64,000 nt of DNA from the NCBI GenBank assembly GCA_948794795.1, contig CAQGLR010000003.1:124001-188000 (forward strand), read 5' to 3'. Shown in pieces: positions 54,977-63,191 of the stretch. The translations under genes and the position numbers were made by a program. The first letter of the stretch is position 1; each line of letters begins with the position of its first letter. The notes under the pieces are model-generated. The model saw nothing but the letters and a program-made list of their open reading frames with translations. It made no database searches and was not told where the DNA came from. This stretch comes from an uncultured Lachnospiraceae bacterium. Its GTDB lineage: Bacteria > Bacillota > Clostridia > Lachnospirales > Lachnospiraceae.

Positions 54977-55567
54977 TGGTGACAATATACTGTCAGGGTC
55001 TGGATTAACCACAAGTTCACCATCCTTGCGCAATGCAATAACATTAATATGCTCTTTGCTGCGTAGGTCAAGCCCTCTTAAAGTATATCCTGCCCATTCT
55101 GGCTTTATATTTATCTCTAACATTTTTATTGTTTCAGAAAGTTCAACAAAATCAAGTATATTTCCTGTTACAAGATGCCTTGCAGTCCTTATGCCAGTTT
55201 CAAGTTCTGGACGGACTACTTTATCTGCACCAACTTTTTTAAGTATTTTTGAATGTGTTTCATCCTGTGATTTTGCAATTACATATGGAACACCTGATTC
55301 TTTAGCAAATATTGTTGCCAGTATGCTTGCATCAAGGCTTCTTGTAATTGCAACAACAACTGCATCCATATTAGATATGCCAAGTGATTCCATAGCCTCT
55401 GTATCACGTATATCAGCTGCCACTGCACATGTTGCTATATCTGCCAGGGCATGTACCCTTTCTTTATTAATATCAACTGCCAGTACATCAGCACCTGCAT
55501 TAGCAAGTTCTGTTGCAACACTGCGCCCAAACTTGCCAAGCCCAAAAACTGCAAATGATTTATCCAT
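54920..55567 (-). CDS. ktrA: Potassium uptake regulatory subunit KtrA/TrkA
   Basis: This 215-residue RCK protein has an N-terminal Rossmann fold (FAVFGLGKFGRSVATELANA, DINKERV, AADIRDTEAM) that binds NAD or ATP/ADP, and a C-terminal TrkA_C domain (from about 140). It gates the KtrB channel. GAGAGG precedes the ATG. Its ktrB partner is 5.2 kb upstream, which is unusual, and its last 19 codons are duplicated at 51304. Confidence 0.93.
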   Translation of the reverse strand: MDKSFAVFGLGKFGRSVATELANAGADVLAVDINKERVHALADIATCAVAADIRDTEAMESLGISNMDAVVVAITRSLDASILATIFAKESGVPYVIAKSQDETHSKILKKVGADKVVRPELETGIRTARHLVTGNILDFVELSETIKMLEINIKPEWAGYTLRGLDLRSKEHINVIALRKDGELVVNPDPDSILSPDLSMLVTVEKKYIHKLMK

Positions 55568-55691
55568 ATTTTCCTCTCTTCCACATTAACCCATTTAATA
55601 TAACAAATAGAGTTTATTATTAACCTTACTCTATGTACTTTAATTAATAATTATTATCTAAAATAATTTTATAAAAATTTACATTGCACAA

Positions 55692-56234
55692 TCAAACCTG
55701 CTTATATTTATGGGAATATTTTGCAAACTCCTCTTTACAATTATTATTAGCAAAATCAAAAAAACTATCAATAAGCCCTAACATGTCTTCATGTTCAATT
55801 TTAATACCATCATTAGATAACATCATTCCAGAAAACCTTTTTCTCAGATTAGCCTGTTTCATCTTATGTAACATCTCTCTTGTTTTCTGTTTCTGGATAT
55901 CATTAATATTTTCATCTTTTAGTAATCTCTCTGCTATAAAAGATATGTTATCCATTACAGAACTAGCAGCATCAGTTAAAGCTCTTGATAAATGTTCTTT
56001 AATTGCGAATGCCTGGCATTCAATTTCTTTCTCTTCATAAGAAGATGCAAGTTTTCTAAAGTGAAACAAAGCATCCCTGAAATTAGTATAACACCCACAA
56101 GGTAAATAGATATTTGCTGTATTGGCATAAAGTTCATACTGTAGCAGGATTTCTGATGATTTCACTATATAATTTTCATAAATCCCTTCACAAATATGAG
56201 TTTTTTCGACTGGATGTATCCTTTCTAAAGTCAT
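55692..56234 (-). CDS. Hypothetical protein, last gene of the MBL cassette
   Basis: This 180-residue protein is not recognised. It is mostly helical, with two Cys residues in LPCGCYTNF (near 46), no membrane segment and a charged C terminus (EEFAKYSHKYKQV). AAGGG lies 9 nt before the ATG. It follows the 60-residue gene by 15 nt and is thus co-transcribed with the cassette. It could be a helical effector or partner of the MBL protein, but nothing in the sequence proves this. Confidence 0.6.
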   Translation of the reverse strand: MTLERIHPVEKTHICEGIYENYIVKSSEILLQYELYANTANIYLPCGCYTNFRDALFHFRKLASSYEEKEIECQAFAIKEHLSRALTDAASSVMDNISFIAERLLKDENINDIQKQKTREMLHKMKQANLRKRFSGMMLSNDGIKIEHEDMLGLIDSFFDFANNNCKEEFAKYSHKYKQV

Positions 56235-56249
56235 ATCATATACCCTTAA

Positions 56250-56432
56250 TTAAAGACAGAAATTTTCAACAAAACCATCTTTGGCATATCCTTCAGGCTT
56301 ATGAAATTTTTCAGGCTGTCTGTCCCGTTGCACATACCCGCCTCTGTCTTCTATGCTAGACAGCTCTATTGCTGGATATTGCCTGCATGCCTTATTTAGT
56401 TCTGCATACTTATCAATTATCCTTCTTTCCAT
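56250..56432 (-). CDS. Small hypothetical protein overlapping the gene upstream
   Basis: This 60-residue, highly charged protein (MERRIIDKYAELNKACRQYP, IELSSIEDRGGYVQRDRQPE) is not recognised. Its ATG lies 20 nt inside the previous gene, with AGGGG upstream, so translation is probably coupled. It is rich in Arg, Glu and Asp and has no signal peptide. Confidence 0.5.
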   Translation of the reverse strand: MERRIIDKYAELNKACRQYPAIELSSIEDRGGYVQRDRQPEKFHKPEGYAKDGFVENFCL

Positions 56433-56850
56433 CCTTATTCCCCTCTTCTTTCTTCCGCAAAACCGACAACAAATATGGATAAACCATAAGTTGCATTTCT
56501 AATGTTTCAACATCTTCCTTTTCAAGGTTATTATAAAAATTCCCAGCCTCCTGCCTGTAATCAATTGTATCATCAATATTTTCCATCTCTTTAATAAATC
56601 CATCAAGTATTTTCTCTCTTTTAAATCTGCATTTCGTTTTCATGCAAGCTCTTTGTAATTCCTCTTCTTCATTTCCCATTAATAATATAGTATTTTTATA
56701 ATCTTCCCTTAATTCGTTAAACATTGCAAAAATATTTCTAAAAACACCATTCAGGTTATCTCTGTGGTAATTCTCCAGACATATAACACTTGTAATCATA
56801 TGGCTAAAAATTTCATCTGTTGCTAATACAATATATTCATACTCTTTCAT
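56413..56850 (-). CDS. Hypothetical helical protein in the MBL cassette
   Basis: This 145-residue protein is not recognised. It is acidic and helical, with KKKEEGNKDGKKDN-like charged residues at the end and no membrane segment or catalytic motif. AGGA lies upstream of the ATG. It starts 47 nt after the MBL gene and overlaps the next gene. Confidence 0.6.
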   Translation of the reverse strand: MKEYEYIVLATDEIFSHMITSVICLENYHRDNLNGVFRNIFAMFNELREDYKNTILLMGNEEEELQRACMKTKCRFKREKILDGFIKEMENIDDTIDYRQEAGNFYNNLEKEDVETLEMQLMVYPYLLSVLRKKEEGNKDGKKDN

Positions 56851-56897
56851 ACTGTTACTGTCCTGCCTTATGCAATAATAAAATTATATCCTAAATA

Positions 56898-58325
56898 TTA
56901 TATCACCCCCAAAGCACAATGTCTACAGATATATTGGATTCTGCCATACTCCTTAGAAGGTGAAATAATATATAACATTACTGTATCTGACATTTTTTTG
57001 CAAATGGCGCACTCAGACTGTAATGCTGGCAAAGAAATGTTAAAACCCATTTCACCTGGCAAAATACAACTATGTTTTTCCTTTTCTAGTTCCCTTTTTA
57101 CTGTTTTAATAAAATTTATTCTAAAATCTCCATTTGTACAACAAAATTCTGATGCAATGCCAATTTTATAATTTGTATTTTTCAATAACTCTATACTACC
57201 ATTATAGCCCAGATGTGAATTCTTGCTTTTAATTCCTTTTACATCTTTTATATATATATCACTTACATTAAAAACTAAAATATCCTGTTTTGCAAAAAAA
57301 TTGGATAATTCTTCAAAATACGCTGTATCAGAAGTATAACTAATTATACAATCTTTTTCATATTGTGCAAAAAATTTTATTCCATAAGATTCTTCACTGT
57401 CTTTAATATGTTTTGTTTTTATAGCAGACAAAAAAAGCCCCCTTTCTTTTGGAATTATTTCTTTTCTGTCATATCCTGTATAATCACCAAGACTCTTAAG
57501 TTTTTTAACTTTGCCTTTTAACTTTCTTTTTGTATTTTCATCTGTAATCCATACTATTTCGTGTTCTAAGGGGCATATAGTTCCAAAAACATCATACATA
57601 ATATGAGGGGTTCTCTGGTTAAAACTATTAAAATCATGCAATAATGAAGATAGTGTTTCTGCATCTGCATTATGGTCAAGATGGTCATGTGTAATAACCA
57701 CAATATCTATATCATTAATAAAAATTCCATGTTTATGCATTGATTTAACGAAACCAATTCCTGGGTCTACTACAATTCCAGTACCTTTATAATTAAAATA
57801 AAAACCCCCTCCATTACATTCTATATTAAATGATGCTGAGTATATAACAGGAGTTGATGAAGAAAACCCTTTTAATAATATAAACCTGTTTCTTAAATAT
57901 GTACGTTCCTTTTTCTCTCCCATACTTTCCCTATAATAATACATTTGTGGTTTTTTCAGAAAATAGTTTTCTAATTCATATGGAAGACTTTTTTCTGTTA
58001 TCTTGCCTTTCTGTACATCATTATAAAACTTTTTTGAACAGCCACGGCATACAGCACATAGATTACATTTATCTGCCTGGCTTTCAACATCTTCGATATT
58101 CTGTTTAAATTCCTGTTGGTTTCCGCTTTCTAATAATTTAATATACTCTTCTATATGTAGTGGTTTCTCTATACTTTTATGTTTCTGGTCTAAGTTATTT
58201 TGCAATATCTTAAAAAATAACTCTATTTTATTTATATATCTTTTTATCTCATCTGTATTCCAATCTAAATCCAATATATTTTCATTGCGCAGTACATCCC
58301 ATAATGGTTGTAAACATGTTTCCAT
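56898..58325 (-). CDS. Metallo-beta-lactamase-fold hydrolase with Cys-rich ends
   Basis: This 475-residue protein has an MBL core: GIVVDPGIGF near residue 182, THDHLDHN near 210 (HxHxDH zinc ligands), SDTAYF near 328 and a His in SHLGYNG near 366, the layout of RNase Z-like or nucleotide-cleaving MBL enzymes. Residues 87-96 hold CNLCAVCRGC, and the C terminus holds CAICKK and CRHC, probably two zinc-binding pieces. An N-terminal 85-residue helical region precedes. It leads an operon with three small unknown genes. Related MBL proteins act on RNA, nucleotides or in anti-phage systems; which applies here is unknown. Confidence 0.72.
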   Translation of the reverse strand: METCLQPLWDVLRNENILDLDWNTDEIKRYINKIELFFKILQNNLDQKHKSIEKPLHIEEYIKLLESGNQQEFKQNIEDVESQADKCNLCAVCRGCSKKFYNDVQKGKITEKSLPYELENYFLKKPQMYYYRESMGEKKERTYLRNRFILLKGFSSSTPVIYSASFNIECNGGGFYFNYKGTGIVVDPGIGFVKSMHKHGIFINDIDIVVITHDHLDHNADAETLSSLLHDFNSFNQRTPHIMYDVFGTICPLEHEIVWITDENTKRKLKGKVKKLKSLGDYTGYDRKEIIPKERGLFLSAIKTKHIKDSEESYGIKFFAQYEKDCIISYTSDTAYFEELSNFFAKQDILVFNVSDIYIKDVKGIKSKNSHLGYNGSIELLKNTNYKIGIASEFCCTNGDFRINFIKTVKRELEKEKHSCILPGEMGFNISLPALQSECAICKKMSDTVMLYIISPSKEYGRIQYICRHCALGVI

Positions 58326-58349
58326 TTATATACACCTGCCTTTTATATA

Positions 58350-58379
58350 ATATTATTACATATTGCTGTATATAGTCAA
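58350..58379 (-). promoter_or_regulatory. Candidate sigma-A promoter of the MBL cassette
   Basis: On the minus strand TTGACT (58379-58374), an 18-nt spacer and TAATAT (58355-58350), 25 nt upstream of the start codon. An IS982 fragment lies just outside it and may have supplied part of it. Confidence 0.55.
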
Positions 58380-58386
58380 TTTGTTT

Positions 58387-58638
58387 TTATATTTTAAAAT
58401 AATATTTCTTCCAGTAATAAATATGGAATACATTTTTAAATTTAACGTCAGTCCGAAATAAAACCAAGTCCCTGTGCTGCCTTATCCTGTGGATGTCACA
58501 TACATCAATAGTTGTGGCACCTGTAAAACTTATACAAGTACATTCCCCACAGCGTGGATGTGCAAAAAACACCATTGGGAGTGCAGTATATGGCATAAGT
58601 TCCACAAAACGGTTATAACTTACAAGGTTTGGAAAAAT
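58387..58638 (-). pseudogene. IS982-family transposase fragment
   Basis: The frame reads NLVSYNRFVELMPYTALPM near 58638 and then ISFTGATTIDVCDIHRIRQH, matching the middle of IS982 transposases, where a D(S/T)T-type catalytic region is followed by C-N/DxRRI-H. Both ends of the gene are missing, and after RIRQHRDL the similarity is lost. The catalytic Asp seems replaced by Gly. It marks a decayed insertion between ktrB and ktrA. Confidence 0.65.
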
Positions 58639-58860
58639 TTATGGTAATTTTTTAAAACCAGTTTCTGGTAAAACCACTTAAATATCCTGTAACCAGATAA
58701 GTAGAATACAGCACATATAGCCATTACCTCACTTGAAGCAAGACGGCTTGGAAGTTCCATAGATATGTAATTGTCACCATCCCGGATACATTATTATTCC
58801 ATATAAAGAATAAATTATTTACAAAAACTGTTAATTTTATAAAATACTGATATAATTAAA
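58639..58860. other. Spacer with no recognised gene
   Basis: About 220 nt between the IS982 fragment and a small plus-strand frame. Some of the left part may be further transposase debris, but no clear frame was read. Confidence 0.5.
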
Positions 58861-59019
58861 ATGAATGTATCTTCATCTCAAAATATAGATATGTCTGCAG
58901 GACAAAACCTGTCACTTCCAGCATCTGATGAACTTGCAGAGGAGGTTAAAGGAAGTTCCATTAAGCTTAATGGGAATATTGATATGAAAGCAAAGCTTAT
59001 TAAGGAGAATATAATTTAA
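58861..59019 (+). CDS. Short open frame of 52 codons, possibly a gene remnant
   Basis: ATG to TAA gives a 52-residue charged peptide (NIDMSAGQNLSLPASDELAE, EEVKGSSIKLNGN). TATAAT lies 5 nt upstream but there is no ribosome site. After the stop the same frame stays open for 19 more codons (KIKKFFTGQKLGNREIVTK), so it may be a broken longer gene. No family recognised. Confidence 0.3.
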   Translation: MNVSSSQNIDMSAGQNLSLPASDELAEEVKGSSIKLNGNIDMKAKLIKENII

Positions 59020-59185
59020 AAAATCAAGAAATTTTTTACAGGACAAAAACTTGGGAATAGGGAAATTGTTACAAAATGAAAGAAAAAAACAAAAGGAAAA
59101 ACGTGATTTCGGAAATTTCTGAGGCATTATAAAATAAAGGGTTCAAGTTTCCGGGAGCACACTAAATACCAGGGAGGTGTATAAA

Positions 59186-60661
59186 ATGATTAGCAGAAAA
59201 CATAAAGACCCCTTACATTTAGTATCTGTTGTAAATGGGGCTATACCAGTTATTGGCAAAATAACAGATACAGAAGATAAGTTAAAATTGGCTGCTGCTT
59301 TACAGGCAGCAGTCCCTGCATATGGCAATTTAGAAAAGCCAGCCCCTGTTTCTGGTGGACATAGAAGCGGCTGGTATAATGATAATAAGGATAAAAATGC
59401 AAAAAAATCCAGGCAAAAAATTGTAGACCGGGGAAAATATATACTAAAAATTTACAATAAAGACACTGAAAACACTAAAATCGAAGGAAACTGTTTAAAC
59501 CCAGAAGAAAGAAAAAAAACTGGGAAAAAAACAACTGTCAAAAAAGCACTTAAAAAAATTACTGCTTTCTGCCTGCTTATCCTTCTGCTTACAGGATGCC
59601 AGAAACCTGCCACAAAAGAAACGGAAAGCGTTGCTGTTAAAGAAGAACCAGCACAGACTGCCATAACAGTACCGGAAAAACAAGAGCCTGTACAGGCAAA
59701 AGAAAAAAAACTGTCAGAGATATATGACTGGGAAAATGCAAGGATTATAGAGGATCCACGTGACCAAACTTTTGAGGAAGGCCAAGTCTTACAAAACCAG
59801 GATTATGTCTTCTACCCTGAAGATGGATGTAAAATTGCCCGTATAAGCAAGACAGACGGGTCTAAAAAGATTATATGCAGCTTCAACCCTGCAAAAAAAA
59901 TAGAAGACCTTGAACATATGTATATACATTACTGCCTTTCAGATGACGGGCTGTTTATTGAATACAACGGCGATGTTTATTCCTGCGGTTTTGATGGCAA
60001 AAACCTGTATAAAATAATATCACGTAAAAAACTTAAAAAACAGGTTACTGCCATAAAGCCTGATGCATGGTACTATGGCAATGCTGACTCATTAAAGTTC
60101 CACCAGGGCAGCCTGTACCTGTCGTCTTATCACTGTATATACAGGCTGGATTTGGAAACAAAAAAAGGCACAAAAATATCAGGCGATAATAATAACCCAA
60201 TTGCCGGATGTTTATGTGATAATATGCTGTATTATACACAATATATGTACGAGTCCCTCCATATGATAGATATACATACAGGCAGGCATACCCTTATTTC
60301 AGATAAAGGCGATTATGCAGTTACAGAATCAGACGGAAAACTTTACTACCTGGAGCATGGATCATGGGAAAAAGCCACCATATATATGTACCGCAAAGGA
60401 AAAAAGGATAAAAAAATATGGGAGTCTAGCATTGCAGTTACAGAAGCATACTGTACCCCAGGTAAAATTGCCATGCGTTATTGCATCAACCAAAAGTATG
60501 ATTTGCATGATAATAATATACTTATATATGATATAAAGACATCCACCATCACTAAAATAGAAAATATACCAGACTTCTATTCCATTGCGGGTCTGTCTGG
60601 TGATATGCTGTTTTACACAAAAAACTGGAACGATAAATACCTCTCATGCATGGCATACTGA
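59186..60661 (+). CDS. Lipobox-bearing protein with beta-propeller-like domain and a long N-terminal extension
   Basis: This 491-residue protein has a lipoprotein-type segment (AFCLLILLLTGCQKP) near residue 130 instead of at its start. The C-terminal 320 residues are repeated WG/DUF5050-like strands (YEDGKLYYLE, DNMLYYTQ, SGDMLFYTK), a beta-propeller form for outside sugar or peptide binding. The first 125 residues are charged and unlike a signal peptide. The ATG at 59186 has GGGAGG upstream; a closer start before the hydrophobic segment is not seen. It may be a fused protein, an N-in anchored protein, or one whose true start is hidden by a change in the DNA. Confidence 0.7.
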   Translation: MISRKHKDPLHLVSVVNGAIPVIGKITDTEDKLKLAAALQAAVPAYGNLEKPAPVSGGHRSGWYNDNKDKNAKKSRQKIVDRGKYILKIYNKDTENTKIEGNCLNPEERKKTGKKTTVKKALKKITAFCLLILLLTGCQKPATKETESVAVKEEPAQTAITVPEKQEPVQAKEKKLSEIYDWENARIIEDPRDQTFEEGQVLQNQDYVFYPEDGCKIARISKTDGSKKIICSFNPAKKIEDLEHMYIHYCLSDDGLFIEYNGDVYSCGFDGKNLYKIISRKKLKKQVTAIKPDAWYYGNADSLKFHQGSLYLSSYHCIYRLDLETKKGTKISGDNNNPIAGCLCDNMLYYTQYMYESLHMIDIHTGRHTLISDKGDYAVTESDGKLYYLEHGSWEKATIYMYRKGKKDKKIWESSIAVTEAYCTPGKIAMRYCINQKYDLHDNNILIYDIKTSTITKIENIPDFYSIAGLSGDMLFYTKNWNDKYLSCMAY

Positions 60662-60703
60662 CACAAGCCCGGACTTCTAAATATAAGCCAAAACAAAGTA
60701 CCG

Positions 60704-60759
60704 CTTAAAAAAAATGGTTATTATACACTTTTAAATCTAATTAGTAAAATAACCATTTT
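60704..60759 (-). terminator. Terminator of ktrB (works mainly on the minus strand)
   Basis: AAAATGGTTATT and AATAACCATTTT form a 12-bp perfect stem with a 25-nt loop. On the minus strand it is followed by TTTT. It lies between the converging 59186 gene and ktrB, so ktrB is not read into the MBL genes. Confidence 0.78.
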
Positions 60760-60773
60760 ATAAACGCAAATCT

Positions 60774-62153
60774 TTATCCTACTGTAATATCCTCATGTGG
60801 ATATGAAAAATACCTGCTTCCCTGCTGCTGCCTGTTAAAGAATATTACCATAGATATAGGTCCTATCCTTCCAAGGTACATACAGAAAGTAATTATTATC
60901 TTGCCAGCAATCCCCATTGATGCTGTAAAATCCCTTGAAAGCCCCACTGTTGCAACTGCGCTTGTCGTTTCAAATGTAGCATCAAGCAATGAACCCCCTT
61001 CAAAAAGATGAAGCATAAATGTAGCTATTATAAGGGCTGTAAAGCTTACTACTGTAACAGCAAGTGCTTTCTGTACAGTTTTATGCGGGATAGTTTTGTT
61101 AAATACAACAAGATGTGTGCTTCCTTTTATTGTCGCACGTGTACTTAAAAATAATACAGAAAATGTTGTTGTCTTAATCCCTCCTGAAGTACTTATTGAA
61201 GAACCTCCTATAAACATAAGGAAAAGACATACAATAATAGATGTACCATGCATACCTGCCTGTGAAAATGTCATAAAACCTGCTGTCCTAAGTACAACCG
61301 ACTGGAACATGCTTGCTTGTATTTTTTCAAAAAAACTGAGATTTCCTATAGTCAAAGGATTGTTAAACTCAAGTGCAAAAATAAGCAATGCCCCGCCAAA
61401 TATAAGGCACAATGTAGTTATTATTACTATCTTAGAATGTATATGCAGCTTTTTAACAGCCATTTTAGCTGTATATTCATGTTGTGCCATTTTCTTTATA
61501 TTATTTGTAATATCCCACCACACCAGAAAACCTATGCCGCCTGTTATTATAAGACCCATTGTCACAATATTTATCCATGGATTGGATACATATGGCACAA
61601 GGCTGTTTTCACCAAGTATATCAATACCTGCATTGCAGAATGCAGATATTGAATGGAATATAGAAAACCATATCCCTTTTATAATTCCATACTGTGGTAT
61701 AAATACCAGTGAATAGCAGACAGCACCAATGCTTTCAACTATAAATGTACCCTTAAATATCCTCTGGAGAAATTTAACAAGCCCTTTAAGTGTATCAAGG
61801 TTTAACGCATCTTCAAGAATCATGCGGTCCCTTAATGTTATCCTTCTGCCTATAACCATCATAATACCTGTTGTAAATGAAATAATACCAAGCCCGCCAA
61901 GCTGTATAAGTATAAGTATTACCACTTTTCCAAATAAACTCCAGTGTGTTGCTGTTGTAACAACAACGAGCCCTGTTACACACACAGAAGTTGTTGATGT
62001 AAAAAGACTGTCAATAAATGGTGTAAAACTCCCGTCAGCAGACGATACAGGCAATGAAAGAACAACTGCACCAATTAATATTGCACTTATAAATCCTAAT
62101 GCAATAACTTGTGTCGTAGATAACTGCCTGTTAATTTTATTTAAAGAATCCAT
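60774..62153 (-). CDS. ktrB: Potassium channel-like subunit KtrB/TrkH
   Basis: This 459-residue transporter has about eight or more membrane helices in four pore repeats. Selectivity-filter segments are seen as TSTTSVCVTGLVVVTTATHW, AFCNAGIDI, RTAGFMTFS and SAVATVGLSRD. KtrA proteins gate it. AGAGGGG precedes the ATG. It is followed by its own terminator, and its usual partner ktrA is 5.2 kb further on. Confidence 0.94.
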   Translation of the reverse strand: MDSLNKINRQLSTTQVIALGFISAILIGAVVLSLPVSSADGSFTPFIDSLFTSTTSVCVTGLVVVTTATHWSLFGKVVILILIQLGGLGIISFTTGIMMVIGRRITLRDRMILEDALNLDTLKGLVKFLQRIFKGTFIVESIGAVCYSLVFIPQYGIIKGIWFSIFHSISAFCNAGIDILGENSLVPYVSNPWINIVTMGLIITGGIGFLVWWDITNNIKKMAQHEYTAKMAVKKLHIHSKIVIITTLCLIFGGALLIFALEFNNPLTIGNLSFFEKIQASMFQSVVLRTAGFMTFSQAGMHGTSIIVCLFLMFIGGSSISTSGGIKTTTFSVLFLSTRATIKGSTHLVVFNKTIPHKTVQKALAVTVVSFTALIIATFMLHLFEGGSLLDATFETTSAVATVGLSRDFTASMGIAGKIIITFCMYLGRIGPISMVIFFNRQQQGSRYFSYPHEDITVG

Positions 62154-62198
62154 TACAAGCCCCTCTTAGTATTCTGTATACGCTTAAACTTCTATTCT

Positions 62199-62984
62199 CT
62201 AAAGTTCCAGTTTATTAGCTATATTATTTATAATATAAAAGCCTTTTGAGTTTCTGTTATCTTCACGGTTATAAACCATAGGTGTATCATCCATCTGCAT
62301 AAATACTGCGCCTGCCTCTTCCACTATACATTGCATTGCTGCAGTATCCCATTCCATTGTAGGGTTAAACCTGTAATAAACTTCCGCATCACCCTTTGCA
62401 ACAACACATCCCTTAAGTGAACTTCCCATTTTCACAAAATTAGTGAAATTATATTTCTCTATAAGTTTATCCATCTGTTCACATCCATGTGAACTGCTCA
62501 TTACAAGACGCAGGCTTTTTATATCTGTACATCCTGATACTTTAATCTGGCGTGTACTGCTGCCATCTTCAAGAAATGCCCCATTCCCCTCAGATGCATA
62601 ATACAATTCACCTGTTACAGGCACATATATAACACCCATTACAGACTTATGTTTATAAGACAAAGCAATATTTACAGTAAACTGGCCATTCCTTTTTATA
62701 AATTCCTTAGTACCATCAAGTGGGTCAACAACAAAACAATAGTCATTATCAAGACGGCTTTTGTCATCCTTTTCTTCCTCAGATAAAATACTGTATCCTG
62801 GAAATTCTTTTTTAAGCATTCCAACAATTATTTTATTAGATGCTTTGTCAGCAGCTGTAAGCGGCATATCACCATCTTTATATGTTATCTGCATATCTTC
62901 TGCATTATTATAAATATCCATAATTGCAAACCCTGCTTCTATTGCAGCTTTCTTAGATATTTCCAGTTCCCTTTGCAAATCCAT
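62199..62984 (-). CDS. cysQ: 3'(2'),5'-bisphosphate nucleotidase CysQ (inositol monophosphatase family)
   Basis: This 261-residue phosphatase has the family motifs ILSEEEKDDKSR (metal Glu), FVVDPLDGTKEFIKRNGQFT and EWDTAAMQCIVEEAGA. It should clear 3'-phosphoadenosine 5'-phosphate made during sulfate assimilation, which fits the cysNC gene upstream. AGGGGG lies before the ATG at 62984; an upstream start at 63017 is less likely. It lies 207 nt after cysNC. Confidence 0.88.
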   Translation of the reverse strand: MDLQRELEISKKAAIEAGFAIMDIYNNAEDMQITYKDGDMPLTAADKASNKIIVGMLKKEFPGYSILSEEEKDDKSRLDNDYCFVVDPLDGTKEFIKRNGQFTVNIALSYKHKSVMGVIYVPVTGELYYASEGNGAFLEDGSSTRQIKVSGCTDIKSLRLVMSSSHGCEQMDKLIEKYNFTNFVKMGSSLKGCVVAKGDAEVYYRFNPTMEWDTAAMQCIVEEAGAVFMQMDDTPMVYNREDNRNSKGFYIINNIANKLEL

Positions 62985-62998
62985 AATAATCCCCCTTA

Positions 62999-63012
62999 CC
63001 GCCTTTGGGCGG
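62999..63012 (-). other. Small GC-rich hairpin before cysQ
   Basis: CCGCC and GGCGG flank a 4-nt loop 14 nt upstream of the start, near the ribosome site. A possible control element of translation. A second weak stem (CTCCATTT/AAATGGAG, 63114-63153) lies further upstream. Confidence 0.4.
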
Positions 63013-63191
63013 CACAAAATAATGAAAAATGCTGGTTTTGCATTTTCCTGTGTGAAATTTAATATATCTTAGGTAGCGTTTTTTGCTGCCTTATATATAT
63101 TTTTCACACTAACCTCCATTTTTGCATATACACTTTTATATACCCAAATGGAGCCTGCCATTTGCGCAAACCCCATCTTCTGCTATGGTAA

